Below the pieces are notes generated by a model. The model was given only the letters and a program-made list of their open reading frames with translations. It was not told where the DNA came from and ran no database searches. The translations under genes and the position numbers were made by a program. Shown in pieces: positions 43,556 through 53,693 of a DNA stretch of 64,000 nucleotides. Positions within the stretch are counted from its first letter, which is position 1. The number at the start of each line of letters is the position of its first letter. This DNA is from Deltaproteobacteria bacterium. GTDB lineage: Bacteria > Desulfobacterota > Desulfuromonadia > Geobacterales > Pseudopelobacteraceae. The stretch spans positions 1-64,000 of the forward strand of contig JAJZRX010000007.1 of NCBI GenBank assembly GCA_021850095.1, in the 5' to 3' direction.

Positions 43556-44542
43556 TCAGAACTCCAGGTTGGGCCGCAGAACCGCCGTGAAATCCGGGGC
43601 GGAACTATCCTTGAGCCTGCCTTTGTATTTGGCCTGATCCTCCCAGATCAGGCCCGCATCCAGACGAAAGGCCATGTGCCAGCTTGTGATCGGTATTTTG
43701 GTGCCGATCACATATTCCTGGCGCAGCAGACGGCCGTCCTTGACCGAAAAATCCCATCTGAAATCAATCGAGCTGTTGCTCATAAAACTCATCATGCCGG
43801 CCATGAAATCCAGGCTGCTGCGCCGAAACCCGAGATAAAACGTATCGGAGATATCAGGATTATCGTGCAGTTTCGAGCCAAGTCTGAAACTCCAGGAAAG
43901 CCTTTCGTCGCTGAAGATGCGCTCTCCCTTGGTCTTCCATTCGATTTCCAGATTGTGATCCGGCACCAGCGTGTTGCGTTTGATATGCTGATTCGAATAA
44001 CTGACCATATAGCCCATATAGCCTTTGTTGGAACTGATTTTTTTCTCTCCCGGCTGAACGAAACTGACCATGTCTCCCAGAAAGAGTGAGAAGGCATACG
44101 GCTCCTGAAACCCGGCCGTAACCGTTTCGATCAGGTTGATGTTTCCGCTGCCGATATTGAATCCGCGGTAGAAATCGCGTTGATATTCCTTGAGGGCGAC
44201 GCCGATCAACGGCATGGGAAAGACTGCCGCTTCAAGCAGCAGGTAGCGCGGCATTAGGGAGCCAAGCAGTAGTTTCCTGTATACATCCAACTCATTGGGT
44301 TCAGATAATTCAGGTATCGACGTGTATGTCAGGGGAATGTGCAGGGATATTTCAGTGTAATAGGGATCCAGCTCCCAGACGAACTCGGGAGCCGGTTTCC
44401 TGGCTGAAGGAAGCTGCGGCCGGCTCTCGGCAGGTACGCCGTTGCCTGTCGGCTGCGGGAAGGGCTGTTCCGGCTCATCACCGCGCACTGGTCTGACCGC
44501 ACACAGCAGGATGATGACACACAGAAAAGCCCGGCGGATCAT
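43556..44542 (-). CDS. Hypothetical exported protein, possibly outer-membrane beta-barrel
   Basis: MIRRAFLCVIILLCAVRPVRG signal peptide; alternating-pattern strands ending in C-terminal ...VLRPNLEF. Confidence 0.6.
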   Translation of the reverse strand: MIRRAFLCVIILLCAVRPVRGDEPEQPFPQPTGNGVPAESRPQLPSARKPAPEFVWELDPYYTEISLHIPLTYTSIPELSEPNELDVYRKLLLGSLMPRYLLLEAAVFPMPLIGVALKEYQRDFYRGFNIGSGNINLIETVTAGFQEPYAFSLFLGDMVSFVQPGEKKISSNKGYMGYMVSYSNQHIKRNTLVPDHNLEIEWKTKGERIFSDERLSWSFRLGSKLHDNPDISDTFYLGFRRSSLDFMAGMMSFMSNSSIDFRWDFSVKDGRLLRQEYVIGTKIPITSWHMAFRLDAGLIWEDQAKYKGRLKDSSAPDFTAVLRPNLEF

Positions 44543-47500
44543 GAGGGGCGCTTTCGTGGAGCGGCATTTCTGGCTGGCCGCAATCCAGCGGACATCTCGA
44601 TAAAAAGCCTGCACTTGTAGCCGGCCATCCTGGCCAGTTCAGCCGATTGGGCCAGCGCGAGCTCCGCAGCAGACAAACGCCCGGCAAGCGTTTTAGCGCT
44701 TGTGGCGCTTTTGATGCCGTCGAGAAGGTTGAGGAAGGTGATCCATTCCCACAACTCTTCAAAACGCTCCTGGTTGAACCATTCAACGCCTTCGCTTTCG
44801 TGAACAAGCAGGTATGTGCGACAGGCGGGCAGCGCGAAGATACCCTTCATATCGGTGCGTTCAAAGCGCCGGGTCGCTGATTGAGCACCGGCCCGCCACC
44901 ACTCCAGCAGAGCCGAAAGCAGGGGGATAGAGCGGGTATGAAGGTCGTTGTCATGATCCTTATCCAGAATTTGAACCAGGCAGCAGTCCAGGCCGAAAGC
45001 GGCCGGATCCACCGACGAATCGCGCAGCACAAGCCAGGCCAGAATCAGGCGGGTTGTGGCCTGATCCAAAAGCCGGAAAGCGATCCTGTCTTTTTCCAGG
45101 CTCGCAAGCGGCACCGCCGGCCTTGGCAGCTGCAGCGCGGGCAGGCGCCTGAAAATGGAGGATAGCTTTTCACCTTTGCCGGAACCGGCAGTGGTACGGA
45201 CTGGCGCCTTGCCTTTTTTGAAATCGGCGGCCGGACGGCAGGCAGCCAGTTCCTTCTCCAGAACGGCAAGAAATCCGTCGATATCCTGGGCAAGCTCATT
45301 CTCCGTGATGGCCGAAATCCCGAGCGCACCGGAGAGCGGCACCAGACGCAGGAGATTGCGGAAAAGTCCATTCAACTCGGCAAACCGCAGCAGTTTCCGT
45401 TCATCATTCAGGGAAGCGACTCCGGCGCCATTCAGATGCCGGCATAGCGCCCCCCATGAGCCCTGCCCGTCATCCTGAACCCGCCTGAAATCCAGAAAGA
45501 CATGGAACTGGTATTCCGAAAGCTCGGCATACAAGCCATCCTCATGCATGCTTTTTGCCGGACGGATATATTCCAGCCCATCGGTCAGATCACGGAAAAC
45601 GATGTGATCATCAGGATTGATAACGCCCAGAGCATCCGCCAGCGTCGTTCGTTTCAGAAACGGTTCCTGACCCGCTCTTGAACAGATACAGGGCACCGAT
45701 TCACGGATCCAGCCGGAGGTTTTTGTGTGGCTGTTGTTGTACAGCACCAGCGCACACTGATCCCCCATCCGGTTGGAATAGGCAAAAACGTTTTCATCAA
45801 CCTGTGACCCGGCATAAAAATCGTACAAAACGAAGTTTTCAGAGCCGGAGAAGAGCCAGCGCCGGCGCAGCAGCGGGAAAATCCACATCTCATGGCCTCG
45901 CACCAGTCCCTCGTCAACCTGCTCGTCCCAGTAGGCGCGCTTGTATTCCATGCCGTATTTTTCGTGAAAACCTTCGATCTGGCCATGGCCGATCATCGGC
46001 AGTCCCGGCATGGTGGCAAGCAGTACGCAGGCTCCAAAATATTTACCCTGCGACCCGAACTGCGCCACAGCGGTCTTTTCATCCGGATTGTTCATGAAAT
46101 TGACAAACCGCTTGAGCACCTCCGGGTTGAATTCCAACACGTTCTTGATGGTCTGGCGGTATTTGGCGTTTTCTTCCGTCTTGAGCATGTTCATGAAGGC
46201 GCTGTTATAGACCCGGTGCATCCCCAGTGTCCTGACAAAATAGCCCTCCATCATCCAGAAAGCCTCTGCCAGCAGCAGTGTACCGGGCGCCTCGGCCGCC
46301 ACACGATCCACAACCTCGCGCCAGAATTCAACCGGAAAAACCGTATCGAACTCCTCTTTGCTCATGCCATGCTCGGCCCGGGAGGGAATACCACCACCCA
46401 GGCCCCGCAGGGGAAACCACAGACGCTGATAATGTTTTTTGGCCAGCGTCATGGCCGCATCGAAACGGATAATCGGAAAATTGCGGGCCACGTGCAGGAT
46501 GGTCTGGATGACGGCCTCGCGCACCTGCGGGATCAGATAATTCAGCTGGGCGGTGTCATTCCAGGGGATACTGGTGCCGTCATTGCCATGATAGATATAC
46601 CGGGTGCGGCCATCGCGACGGTCGTAATGCCTAAACACCACGGCGGCGTCGCTCTTGTTCCAGTAACCATCCTCAATCTGCAGACAGACTTGGGGATCAT
46701 GGGAAAGGTCTTCACCGTTGAACCGATAGGTTGGAAAGGGAGGATAGCTGGTCTGGACAAACCAGTCCGGATGCTGAATGACCCAGCGGGAATAGAGGCC
46801 GGTATGGTTGGGAACCATGTCGCTGGCCAGACGGATACCGCGCTTGAGTGCCCTTTCACGCAGATTGGCCAATGCTTCCCAGCCCCCCAGGTCGGCGGCG
46901 ACTTCATAATCGTACAGCGAATAGGCCGAAGCGATCGCGTCCGGATTGCCACAGATCTGCTTGATGCGTTGGGATGCGGCTGAACGCTCCCACAGGCCGA
47001 TCAGCCATAATCCGCTGAAGCCCCAACTTGCCAGACGGTCAAGCTCGGCATCCGGCACCTGGTCAAGACGGGTGATGGGATAACCGTGACTGCGGCTGAG
47101 CTGGTCCAGCCAGACGTAGACCATCTTGGCCATCAGGACGACATTGGACATCCAGTCGGCATCCGCTGAAAACTGCTCATACTCCGGATAATCATAACCG
47201 GCAAAAACAGACCCTCCGGCGGAATGATCAGGATGCACGCCACCCAAAGCGGCCTTGTGTCCGAACTCCAGCACCGGCGGCGGTCCGGGGTCGCCCCCCA
47301 TGCCCCGCTCACGCTGCTCTTCCTGCAGTATGTCCAGGGCGATCTCCGCCTCGTGGATGATCTCGGGCGGAAGCAGCCCCTGCCACTGCTTGCGGACATA
47401 GCCGACCTGACCGGCCAGAGAATCCGGCGAGGCCTGGATCACCGCCAGAAGCGCATCTATCAGGGTACAGCCGACACCGGCCAGACGCGGCCCCTTTTTC

Positions 47501-48075
47501 AGGACGCTGCTCAAAGCGCCCACAATTTTTTCGTAACGGGAAGAGGATACCAGGGCAGTGTCATCCAGCAGTTCGCGGAAGCTGTCAATAGCAGGGTTGG
47601 CAGAGGCCAGCCGCAGTAGCAGCATTTCTCTGAGCAGCTGGTTGCTGCGGGCCGGTGAACGGAAGAGCTCCGCAAGCCACACGGATTTATCGGCCGCACC
47701 AGACAGAATATCGTTCGGCGGAAACATCTCCACAAATAGTTCCGCCGTAGCACGCATCTCCGGGCCGGACGGGTCGAGACCACCCTGTTTCAGTGCATCC
47801 GTCAAACCGTGTCCCCTGACGGCAGTATCAGTCAGGTAGCGGAATGCATTCTGGAGGGTTGCATACAGATTGAGTTCACCGGCATGGACGACAGTCGCCC
47901 CGGGCGGGCGGGCACTGTTGAGCTTGAAGGCCAGTTGGCGAAAAAACAGTATCCGCGGTATGCCGTGGGCCTTGATGCTTTCAGAAAGCGTTCCCAGATC
48001 CAGAGAACGCCACGAATGAGAGGATATCTGAATATCGAAGGGGAAATATACGCCGGTAGCACTCTGATCGGTCAT
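44539..48075 (-). CDS. Large GH13 alpha-amylase family protein (about 1178 aa)
   Basis: GLWLIGLWERS, ASDMVPNHTGLYSRWV, IIRFDAAMTLAKKH, LLAEAFW, FMNNPDEKTA GH13 conserved regions. Confidence 0.85.
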   Translation of the reverse strand: MTDQSATGVYFPFDIQISSHSWRSLDLGTLSESIKAHGIPRILFFRQLAFKLNSARPPGATVVHAGELNLYATLQNAFRYLTDTAVRGHGLTDALKQGGLDPSGPEMRATAELFVEMFPPNDILSGAADKSVWLAELFRSPARSNQLLREMLLLRLASANPAIDSFRELLDDTALVSSSRYEKIVGALSSVLKKGPRLAGVGCTLIDALLAVIQASPDSLAGQVGYVRKQWQGLLPPEIIHEAEIALDILQEEQRERGMGGDPGPPPVLEFGHKAALGGVHPDHSAGGSVFAGYDYPEYEQFSADADWMSNVVLMAKMVYVWLDQLSRSHGYPITRLDQVPDAELDRLASWGFSGLWLIGLWERSAASQRIKQICGNPDAIASAYSLYDYEVAADLGGWEALANLRERALKRGIRLASDMVPNHTGLYSRWVIQHPDWFVQTSYPPFPTYRFNGEDLSHDPQVCLQIEDGYWNKSDAAVVFRHYDRRDGRTRYIYHGNDGTSIPWNDTAQLNYLIPQVREAVIQTILHVARNFPIIRFDAAMTLAKKHYQRLWFPLRGLGGGIPSRAEHGMSKEEFDTVFPVEFWREVVDRVAAEAPGTLLLAEAFWMMEGYFVRTLGMHRVYNSAFMNMLKTEENAKYRQTIKNVLEFNPEVLKRFVNFMNNPDEKTAVAQFGSQGKYFGACVLLATMPGLPMIGHGQIEGFHEKYGMEYKRAYWDEQVDEGLVRGHEMWIFPLLRRRWLFSGSENFVLYDFYAGSQVDENVFAYSNRMGDQCALVLYNNSHTKTSGWIRESVPCICSRAGQEPFLKRTTLADALGVINPDDHIVFRDLTDGLEYIRPAKSMHEDGLYAELSEYQFHVFLDFRRVQDDGQGSWGALCRHLNGAGVASLNDERKLLRFAELNGLFRNLLRLVPLSGALGISAITENELAQDIDGFLAVLEKELAACRPAADFKKGKAPVRTTAGSGKGEKLSSIFRRLPALQLPRPAVPLASLEKDRIAFRLLDQATTRLILAWLVLRDSSVDPAAFGLDCCLVQILDKDHDNDLHTRSIPLLSALLEWWRAGAQSATRRFERTDMKGIFALPACRTYLLVHESEGVEWFNQERFEELWEWITFLNLLDGIKSATSAKTLAGRLSAAELALAQSAELARMAGYKCRLFIEMSAGLRPARNAAPRKRPS

Positions 48076-48160
48076 AGTGTATCCAGTCGCGGATGCCGGG
48101 GAACAGGAAGCCATTACTGCAGCACGGCTGTGTCAAGGCAGTCGTCCGGCACCTGCGCCA

Positions 48161-50068
48161 TTACTTGGATTTTTTGGTCTTTTTCTTATTGGATGCCTTT
48201 TTAGAACTTTTCTTGGAGCCCTTGGTCGCCTTTGACTTTTTGGAACCTTTTTTGGCTTTTTTGGCAAAACTTTTTTTACCTTTGGTTATTTTGCGGGGTT
48301 CCGGATTGAATTCGTCACGGATATTGCTGAGCAGAATTGATGTTTCTTCCATGGTCGGATCGGCTCTCCTGGCAGCTTCCAGGGTCTTTTTGGCCTCATC
48401 CAGCTGGCCGGCCTTCATGTAGAGCCGCCCCAGCGCATTCAGGGAGCGTGCATGATCGGGCTTGATTTCGATAGCCTTTTTATAGCTGGCAACCGCGCTG
48501 TCGTAATCTTTTTTGAAGTCATAGATCAAGCCGAGCTTGTAATGATTATTGGGGTCATCCGGGCCAAGCTCGACAGCTTCTTTCAGCAGGGCGGTGATTT
48601 CATCGTACTGTTTGTTTTTAACATGGATGGCCACCAGCGCTGCACGGGTCTCGGCGTCATCCTTGCGCAGAGCCAGAACCTTCCGGTAATGGTTGATGGC
48701 TTTATCGTTGTCGCCCCTGGCCTTGTACAGGGCGGCAATCTCGCGATTGGCGTCAACATCGTTCGGACTGTAGTTCAGTACGGAATTGTAGGCCGATATC
48801 GCCAGGGCGGTTTCCTTGCTTTTGGCAAAGATGCGGGCCAGCTTAAGATGGATATCCGGGCTGTCCGGTTTCAGCTTGAGAAACTGGGAATAATGCTCAG
48901 CCGCCTCGGGGAAAATCCCGCGGGAGAAGCGTATGTCGCCAAGCTTCAGATGGGCTTCAGCATTGCCGGGATTGACTTTGATGGCCCTTTTGTAGGCAAC
49001 CACCGCTTCGTCGATCTGGGCCTTTTTTTCATACAGCATGCCCAGATGAAGGTACACATCACTGCTGCTGCTGTTGAGATGGGCAGCTTCGCGATAGGCT
49101 TCTATCGCTTCGGCATCTTTTCCGGCGGCGCGGTAAAGATGCCCCAGTTTTTCATGGGACAGCACGTCACGGGGGCGTTCCTTGACGGCAGCCTTGAGGG
49201 CGGCAATCTCATTACTATCCGCGACGCTGACAACAGGCGACCGGGGAGGTTCGGATATACGGGCTTCTGCCACCGGTTCGGGCTTGGTCTTGCCACCCAG
49301 CAGGTTATGGTAATCGGCCAGCTTTGAGTCGCCTTTTTTTTCATAGATACCAGCCAGCATCAGATGAACTTCCCTGTTCTGCGGGCTGACGGCCTCTGCT
49401 TTTTTCAGCTGTTCAATGGCCTGATCCGGTTTATTGCGCTTGAGCAGGATTGCGGCACTGCCGATATATGCCTTTTCAAAATTAGGATCAGCGGTCACCG
49501 CCCGTCGGTACTCCTCCAGAGCCTTATCCTGCTGGCCGGTTGCGGTGTAGATTTCAGCCAGACCGGCAAAAATCGAGGCGTCACCACTCAATTCCTTAGC
49601 GGCCTCGTTGTAATGATAGGTCGCCAGGGGGTAAACCTTGCGCTCCGCGAAGATGCGGGCCATCGCCTTGTGATAGCGCGGATCCTGAACCGTTGCCAGA
49701 CCGCGTGTCAAGGCGACCGAGGCCTCATCGTCCATGCCTTTCTGGGCATACAACAACCCCAGGTTGCCGCTGGCACGGTCAAAAGCAGGCTCCTGTTTGA
49801 GAGCTTTTTTGTATTCACCGATAGCACCGTCGATGTTGCCGACCCGCTCCAACTGCAAGGCGCTGACAAAATGCGCCGCACCGCCGTCCGGGCATTGGGC
49901 GATAATTTTGGCTTCCGCCTGCCGCATCTGAACATCATCCTGAACCCGGTCCAGCGTGTCGGCCAACTCCAGCGTTTTTTTGCAGGCGTCACTGCCTACA
50001 CTCCAGCTGAAGCCGGTCAGAAGGAATGTAGCCCCCAGCAGCAGAACGTATGATTTTAAAATATGCAT
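48161..50068 (-). CDS. Secreted TPR-repeat protein with Lys-rich C-terminal tail
   Basis: Signal peptide MHILKSYVLLLGATFLLTGFSWS; many TPRs; tail KITKGKKSFAKKAKKGSKKSKATKGSKKSSKKASNKKKTKKSK. Confidence 0.88.
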   Translation of the reverse strand: MHILKSYVLLLGATFLLTGFSWSVGSDACKKTLELADTLDRVQDDVQMRQAEAKIIAQCPDGGAAHFVSALQLERVGNIDGAIGEYKKALKQEPAFDRASGNLGLLYAQKGMDDEASVALTRGLATVQDPRYHKAMARIFAERKVYPLATYHYNEAAKELSGDASIFAGLAEIYTATGQQDKALEEYRRAVTADPNFEKAYIGSAAILLKRNKPDQAIEQLKKAEAVSPQNREVHLMLAGIYEKKGDSKLADYHNLLGGKTKPEPVAEARISEPPRSPVVSVADSNEIAALKAAVKERPRDVLSHEKLGHLYRAAGKDAEAIEAYREAAHLNSSSSDVYLHLGMLYEKKAQIDEAVVAYKRAIKVNPGNAEAHLKLGDIRFSRGIFPEAAEHYSQFLKLKPDSPDIHLKLARIFAKSKETALAISAYNSVLNYSPNDVDANREIAALYKARGDNDKAINHYRKVLALRKDDAETRAALVAIHVKNKQYDEITALLKEAVELGPDDPNNHYKLGLIYDFKKDYDSAVASYKKAIEIKPDHARSLNALGRLYMKAGQLDEAKKTLEAARRADPTMEETSILLSNIRDEFNPEPRKITKGKKSFAKKAKKGSKKSKATKGSKKSSKKASNKKKTKKSK

Positions 50069-50238
50069 ATTCAGTTTATCCTTGATTTCTGTGTGTAGTG
50101 GTGGGCAATCATACACATGATCTGGCAGAATTTCAATAATATAGGCTAAATGCTTGATTATTTACAATTGCATGAGATAATATCCTTCGTAGATATAGAC
50201 ACTTATTAACAGTACAATCAATTTCAGCAGGGGATCCG

Positions 50239-51087
50239 ATGAATCGAGAACTTGAACACATGATCATGACTGCCGGAGACCTGCCGACGATTCCGGTCGT
50301 CGCCACCAAGGTCATGCAGCTTATCGAAAGTGAAAACGCATCTTCTGAAGAAATCGCCAAGGTGGTTGCTTCCGACCCGGCAGTTGCAGCGCGGGTTCTC
50401 AAAATATCCAACTCATCCTTTTACGGCTGCCAGCGCCAGATTCAGACGTTATCCCATGCCATCGTGGTACTGGGATGCAGCACCCTTAAAAGCCTGGTGG
50501 TCGCCGCCTCGGTGAAACAGGTTTACAAACCCTACGGCCTGACCGAAAAAATGCTCTGGGAACACTCCTTCGGCGCCGGCCTGGCGGCACGGATGATTGC
50601 CAAAGAAATTCACCAGGTCAATGAGGAGGAAGCTTTTCTGGGAGGGCTTTTTCACGACATCGGCAAGAACATCATGAATTTTCTGGATAACCAGCAATTC
50701 CAGACCGTCATGCAGATCTGCTACAACGACGGAATTTCGTTTGCGAAAGCGGAACAGCAGGTTTACTCCTACACCCATTCCGAGGTCGGCGCACTGGTCA
50801 TAAAAAAATGGAATTTCCCCGAGATCCTGATGAACGCCGTATTGAAGCATCACTCTTTTGATTTTTCCGGGGATGAGGATCCCTATCAGGTAAGCCTGAC
50901 CTGCGTGGTGGGACTGGCCAACCTGTTCTGCCACAAGGCCGGTATCGGGGTGCGCGAACCGGATGACGATCTTGATCTTCTGCAGACACTCCCGGCCCAA
51001 CTGCTTGCCATTGATCAGAACACCATGGATTCCCTGCTGGAAAAGTTTTTTGAAGCCTATGAGAAAGATAAGAGCTTTTTCAGCTGA
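50239..51087 (+). CDS. HDOD domain protein
   Basis: LPTIPVVATKVMQLIESENASSEEIAKVVASDPAVAARVLKISNSSFYG...FLGGLFHDIGKNIM. Confidence 0.92.
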   Translation: MNRELEHMIMTAGDLPTIPVVATKVMQLIESENASSEEIAKVVASDPAVAARVLKISNSSFYGCQRQIQTLSHAIVVLGCSTLKSLVVAASVKQVYKPYGLTEKMLWEHSFGAGLAARMIAKEIHQVNEEEAFLGGLFHDIGKNIMNFLDNQQFQTVMQICYNDGISFAKAEQQVYSYTHSEVGALVIKKWNFPEILMNAVLKHHSFDFSGDEDPYQVSLTCVVGLANLFCHKAGIGVREPDDDLDLLQTLPAQLLAIDQNTMDSLLEKFFEAYEKDKSFFS

Positions 51088-51126
51088 AACACCCTCCGAC
51101 TGGCGATGCGGATATCACCAGCACCT

Positions 51127-51336
51127 TCACCCCAGCAGCTCTTTCAGGTAGTCGACTATGCTCCTTTTTTTCTTACCGGTGGAAATATCCCTGGCATCCT
51201 GGGATATTTCCACCAGGTCATGTTCAGGAAGCGGGGATTTCTTTTTCCTGTGCTGATCCCCGGAACTGCCCCCGCTGTAGGTACCCCCTGGAGAAGTTTC
51301 CTTTGTTCCGCTGATTTTGCCGACCGGATCGGTCAT
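51127..51336 (-). CDS. Small hypothetical protein (69 aa)
   Basis: GAGGTGCAGAT-ATG RBS; MTDPVGKISGTKETS...HDLVEISQDARDISTGKKKRSIVDYLKELLG. Confidence 0.55.
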   Translation of the reverse strand: MTDPVGKISGTKETSPGGTYSGGSSGDQHRKKKSPLPEHDLVEISQDARDISTGKKKRSIVDYLKELLG

Positions 51337-51421
51337 ATCTGCACCTCGTTCACCCCAAAGATCAAAATTGATTTTATTGCTCTGAAATAGTATCATTCAA
51401 AATTTATTACGGCAATTAAGG

Positions 51422-51934
51422 ATGTATATGATCCGTCCCATCCTCACCTACCCCAACCCTGAACTGAAGAAAAAATCGCTGCCGGTCACCGTCATCAATG
51501 ACGCCCTGCGCGAACTGGCCCGCGACATGGCGGAAACCATGTACGATGCCCCCGGCGTCGGGCTGGCCGCCCCGCAGGTCGGCGTGCACCAGCGCGTCAT
51601 CGTCATCGACGTTTCAGCCAAAGACGAGCCGCCCGATCTGATTACCGCCATAAATCCGGTTATCATCCACGCCGAAGGCGAAGCCTACGAAGAGGAGGGC
51701 TGCCTTTCCGTTCCCCAGTTTGCCGCCAATGTGCGCCGCCATGCCCGGGTGATTGTCAAAGGGCTCGACCTGGAAGGGGTTGAGCGCACCTGGCGGGCGG
51801 AGGATCTGCTGGCGATCGCCTTCCAGCATGAGATCGATCATCTGGATGGCATCCTGTTCGTGGATCACCTCTCGCCGCTCAAGCGCGAGCTGTTCCAGCG
51901 CAAAGCCCGCAAGGCTGCCGGGGAGGCTCGATGA
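51422..51934 (+). CDS. def: Peptide deformylase (copy 2)
   Basis: APGVGLAAPQVGV, EEGCLSVPQF, AFQHEIDHLDGILFVDHLS. Confidence 0.97.
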   Translation: MYMIRPILTYPNPELKKKSLPVTVINDALRELARDMAETMYDAPGVGLAAPQVGVHQRVIVIDVSAKDEPPDLITAINPVIIHAEGEAYEEEGCLSVPQFAANVRRHARVIVKGLDLEGVERTWRAEDLLAIAFQHEIDHLDGILFVDHLSPLKRELFQRKARKAAGEAR

Positions 51935-52890
51935 CCGGCTGGCGAATGATCTTCATGGGCACCCCCGATTTTGCCTGTCCAACCCTTCAGAAACTGATTG
52001 ACCGCAAGGAAAACCTGCTGGCGGTGGTGACCCAGCCCGACCGCCCCAAAGGACGGGGGCAGAAACTGATGCCGCCACCAGTCAAGGAGCTGGCGCTCAC
52101 CCATGATATTCCGGTATATCAGCCGCTCAAGGTGCGCGATCCGGAGTTTGTGGAGCTGATCCGGAAACTGGAGCCGGATGTCATCGTGGTGGTCGCCTTC
52201 GGCCAGATTCTTCCCAAGGCGCTGCTGGATATCCCGCCCCACGGCTGCATCAACGTCCACGCTTCGCTGCTGCCGCGTTACCGGGGCGCCGCTCCGCTGA
52301 ACTGGTGCATCATCAACGGCGAAAGTGAAACCGGTGCCACCACCATGCTGATGGATCCCGGCCTGGATACCGGCCCGATGCTGCTGCAGCAAAAAACCCC
52401 CATTGACGGAAACGAGGACATCATTGCGCTGCACGACCGCATGGCCTCCCTAGGCGCCGATCTGCTGGCGGAAACCCTGGATCGTCTCAAGGCCGGCAGC
52501 CTCGTCCCGCAGCCGCAGAACGATGACGACACCTGCTATGCCGCCATGCTCAAAAAAGAAGACGGCCTGATCAACTGGCACAAAGATGCCCGCGCCATCC
52601 ATGACCAGGTGCGCGGCATGTGTGTCTGGCCTGGCGCCTATACCTTCCTGAACGATCAGGCGCTGAAAATATTCAGCACCCGGGTCGCCAGCGGCAGCGG
52701 CCGTCCCGGCACGGTGCTGAAAGCCTCCAAAGGGCAGCTGGAAGTGGCCTGCCAGTCCGGCAGCCTGCTGATCCGGGAAGTGCAGCTGGCCGGTAAAAAG
52801 CGCCTTGACGCCGGCAGTTTTCTGGCCGGCTTTCCGATTGCCGCAGGAACGGTGCTGGGCAGCCCGGTCAGCGGAGATGCCGAATCATGA
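51931..52890 (+). CDS. fmt: Methionyl-tRNA formyltransferase
   Basis: RMIFMGTPDFACPTLQKLI...HASLLPRYRGAAPLNWCIINGESETGATTMLMDPGLDTG. Confidence 0.98.
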   Translation: MTGWRMIFMGTPDFACPTLQKLIDRKENLLAVVTQPDRPKGRGQKLMPPPVKELALTHDIPVYQPLKVRDPEFVELIRKLEPDVIVVVAFGQILPKALLDIPPHGCINVHASLLPRYRGAAPLNWCIINGESETGATTMLMDPGLDTGPMLLQQKTPIDGNEDIIALHDRMASLGADLLAETLDRLKAGSLVPQPQNDDDTCYAAMLKKEDGLINWHKDARAIHDQVRGMCVWPGAYTFLNDQALKIFSTRVASGSGRPGTVLKASKGQLEVACQSGSLLIREVQLAGKKRLDAGSFLAGFPIAAGTVLGSPVSGDAES

Positions 52891-53675
52891 CCACCCCCCA
52901 CGACAACACCGCGCCGCCCCGCAAACGTTTGTTTGTCAGCCTGATGGGACTGACCTGCCTGATCGTGGTGGCGGTCATTTTCCTGATCTGGTGGATCCCC
53001 AACCGGGGGCTGGCCAACATCCATCCCAATCTGCCCCACCTGGTCGGCATCATCATGATGGCACTTTCCGGCGCCGCCATCCTGGGCACCGGCCTGCTGG
53101 TGCTGACAACCGCGCTGGGCAAGGACATCTTCTTTACCCGCTTCATGCGGCTGGTCGTGATCAAGTTCCTGCTGCCGGTGATCGAGTTTGTCGGCCGGCT
53201 GCTGGGGATCGACAAGGACAAGATCCGTCAATCCTTTATCGCCATGAATAACAGCCTGGTGATTTCCCAGCGCCAGAAAGTCAGGCCGGATCGGGTGCTG
53301 GTTCTGCTGCCCCACTGCATCCAGCTTTTCGACTGCGAGATCAAGGTCACCGGGGACATCAACAAGTGCGTCCTGTGCGGCCGCTGCAACATCAAAGGGC
53401 TGGTGGAAATCAGCCGCAAGTACAACATCGCCATCTCGGTCGCCACCGGCGGCACTCTGGCCCGCAAGGTGATCGTGGAAAAACGCCCCAAGCTGGTGCT
53501 GGCGGTGGCCTGCGAGCGCGACCTAACCTCCGGCATCAAGGATTGCTACCCGCTGCCGGTGATCGGCATCCTCAACGAACGCCCCTTTGGCCCCTGCTTC
53601 AATACGATCGTCGACGTGGCAAAGATCGACCAGGCCCTGAGCCAGGTGCTGCTGCTGGAAGCTCCTCAACCGTAA
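52887..53675 (+). CDS. DUF116 domain membrane protein
   Basis: LLPHCIQLFDCEIKVTGDINKCVLCGRCNIKGLVEISRKYNIAISVATGGTLARKVI. Confidence 0.85.
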   Translation: MTTPHDNTAPPRKRLFVSLMGLTCLIVVAVIFLIWWIPNRGLANIHPNLPHLVGIIMMALSGAAILGTGLLVLTTALGKDIFFTRFMRLVVIKFLLPVIEFVGRLLGIDKDKIRQSFIAMNNSLVISQRQKVRPDRVLVLLPHCIQLFDCEIKVTGDINKCVLCGRCNIKGLVEISRKYNIAISVATGGTLARKVIVEKRPKLVLAVACERDLTSGIKDCYPLPVIGILNERPFGPCFNTIVDVAKIDQALSQVLLLEAPQP

Positions 53676-53693
53676 CAGCCGCCCAGCAGGCGA

